The notes under the pieces were generated by a model. It did no database searches, had not been told where the DNA came from, and worked only from the letters and a program-made list of their open reading frames with translations. A DNA stretch of 40,930 bases. Origin: an alpha proteobacterium SCGC AAA288-G21 (GTDB lineage: Bacteria; Pseudomonadota; Alphaproteobacteria; Pelagibacterales; Pelagibacteraceae). Every line of letters starts with the position of its first letter. Position 1 is the first letter of the stretch. The translations under genes and the position numbers were made by a program. Positions 39,822-40,930 of the stretch are shown here, piece by piece. The DNA is taken from positions 1 through 40,930 of the forward strand of contig AZYC01000006.1 in the NCBI GenBank assembly GCA_000513075.1. The letters are read 5' to 3'.

Positions 39822-39992
39822 TACATCACCGCAATACTTATTATTTTTGCATTTTATCATGATAGCGTTGCTGGGATTATTATTGATGGTAAAATAATTG
39901 CAGCCGCTCAAGAGGAAAGACTTATAAAAAAAACATGTTTCCGTCTATCCTTTTCATTTGCACACTTTAAGAGAAACATATCTTATGTCTAA
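39822..39992 (+). pseudogene. N-terminal remnant of a NodU/CmcH-type carbamoyltransferase
   Basis: AFYHDSVAGIIIDGKIIAAAQEERLIKK then stop at 39990-39992. Confidence 0.75.
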
Positions 39993-40052
39993 TATTTGTT
40001 TCAACAAGTCTATCGCCATGGACTATTCTGTATTTTTAAATATATACATTCT

Positions 40053-40930
40053 TCATTGAGGACCTCGTTGTGAAATATCTTTATCTTTGTAAGCTGGTCT
40101 ATTTTCCATGATATTTTTTTCGAAAATATAATAAAAAAAACTACTAAATAAAAATAAAAAAATTAAGTAAAAAATAAAAATAAACTCAATATTTAACAAG
40201 AAAGAATTTAAAGAAATTAAATAAATAATTACAAAATGAAACAAGTAAACAGAGTAAGTTTGTTTCGATAAAATAGAAAAAAATCCAATTAAAAAAGTAT
40301 TAGTAATTAGTTTATCAAAGTTTACGAAAATTATTATCATGTTTACTGAAAAATACTGAATTAATAAAACAAACAAAAATAATTCTACAGTTGTTAAATT
40401 TTCATAATCTTGAGAGAAATAATGGAATGAAAATACGACTAAAATAATTGATAGCATATTAATGAGACTATTTTTAATTTTATTGAAATAAATTCTAGTT
40501 AAAATGCCGAAAGCAATTGAGTCTAATCTTAGAAAAGTTCCAATCCTATAAAACTCTCCATCTGCATTATTTAAGAGTAAATAAGCAAACTTTATACCAT
40601 AAATTATTAAAATAAATAAAATCACTATATGAATGAATTTGTTTTTATTAAATACAATTAGAAAAATTGGAAAAATTAAATAAAAAAACTCTTCAATTGA
40701 TAATGACCAAGCAATATAAAAATAGTCGAAATCAACGAAGTTGTTAAATGTATTTTGTATGAAAAGTAAATATTTTAAAGTATCGATATCAAATTTTAAA
40801 AATACAATTGAATAACAAGCTAAGGCAATTAAGTATGGTGGTATAGTTCTAAGCCATCTTCTGAAATAAAAAATCTTTGTATCTTTGGTATTGTTGTAAA
40901 TTCTTTGTAATTGCGGGGTTAACACAAATC
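40053..40930 (-). CDS. Acyltransferase family 3 (O-antigen-type) membrane protein, truncated by window edge
   Basis: FRRWLRTIPPYLIAL, FYIAWSLSIEEFFYLIFPIFL. Confidence 0.85.
   Translation of the reverse strand, partial: FVLTPQLQRIYNNTKDTKIFYFRRWLRTIPPYLIALACYSIVFLKFDIDTLKYLLFIQNTFNNFVDFDYFYIAWSLSIEEFFYLIFPIFLIVFNKNKFIHIVILFILIIYGIKFAYLLLNNADGEFYRIGTFLRLDSIAFGILTRIYFNKIKNSLINMLSIILVVFSFHYFSQDYENLTTVELFLFVLLIQYFSVNMIIIFVNFDKLITNTFLIGFFSILSKQTYSVYLFHFVIIYLISLNSFLLNIEFIFIFYLIFLFLFSSFFYYIFEKNIMENRPAYKDKDISQRGPQ

Noticed and set aside
1-40930. CRISPR array or classical defence system
   Set aside because: No regularly spaced repeats, Cas, restriction-modification or toxin-antitoxin genes recognised.

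Overview
AT-rich window (codon use, gene content and cyt c maturation genes suggest a streamlined marine alphaproteobacterium, SAR11-like; taxonomy is inference). A core block (~9.8-32 kb) carries an SSS-family transporter, prpE-like acyl-CoA synthetase, a HAD hydrolase, a near-complete purine cluster (purS-like/purL/purQ divergent from purM-N-D-E-C), a DjlA-like protein, a secreted PQQ/sorbosone-dehydrogenase-like protein with a small cytochrome c, and two convergent ccm blocks (ccmF-G-H versus ccmD-E-C). Accessory regions on both sides (~1-9.7 kb and ~32.3-40.9 kb) carry surface-polysaccharide genes. The accessory parts are marked by tRNA-derived scars. An intact tRNA-Thr(UGU) at 8125-8200 has an exact 47-nt duplicate of its 3' half at 9157-9203, bounding a 1003-bp integrase-less insert whose only convincing gene encodes a SET-domain protein. 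A 5' tRNA remnant lies at 1242-1271 and a 3' tRNA-Arg-like remnant at 38206-38226. The most unusual signal is a short signal-peptide-coding DNA module (ATGAAAAAACTTTTAGGGATCTTGGTTC..., MKKLLGILVLG...) repeated four times in unrelated contexts, with nucleotide conservation that begins at the ATG. Three genes appear split at poly-A/T tracts with the same +1 relation. A carbamoyltransferase remnant sits beside DUF5989 and SGNH-like genes. A structured, strongly terminated transcript candidate lies opposite ccmDEC. No database or folding tool was available, so all family names are from recognition of the translated sequence.
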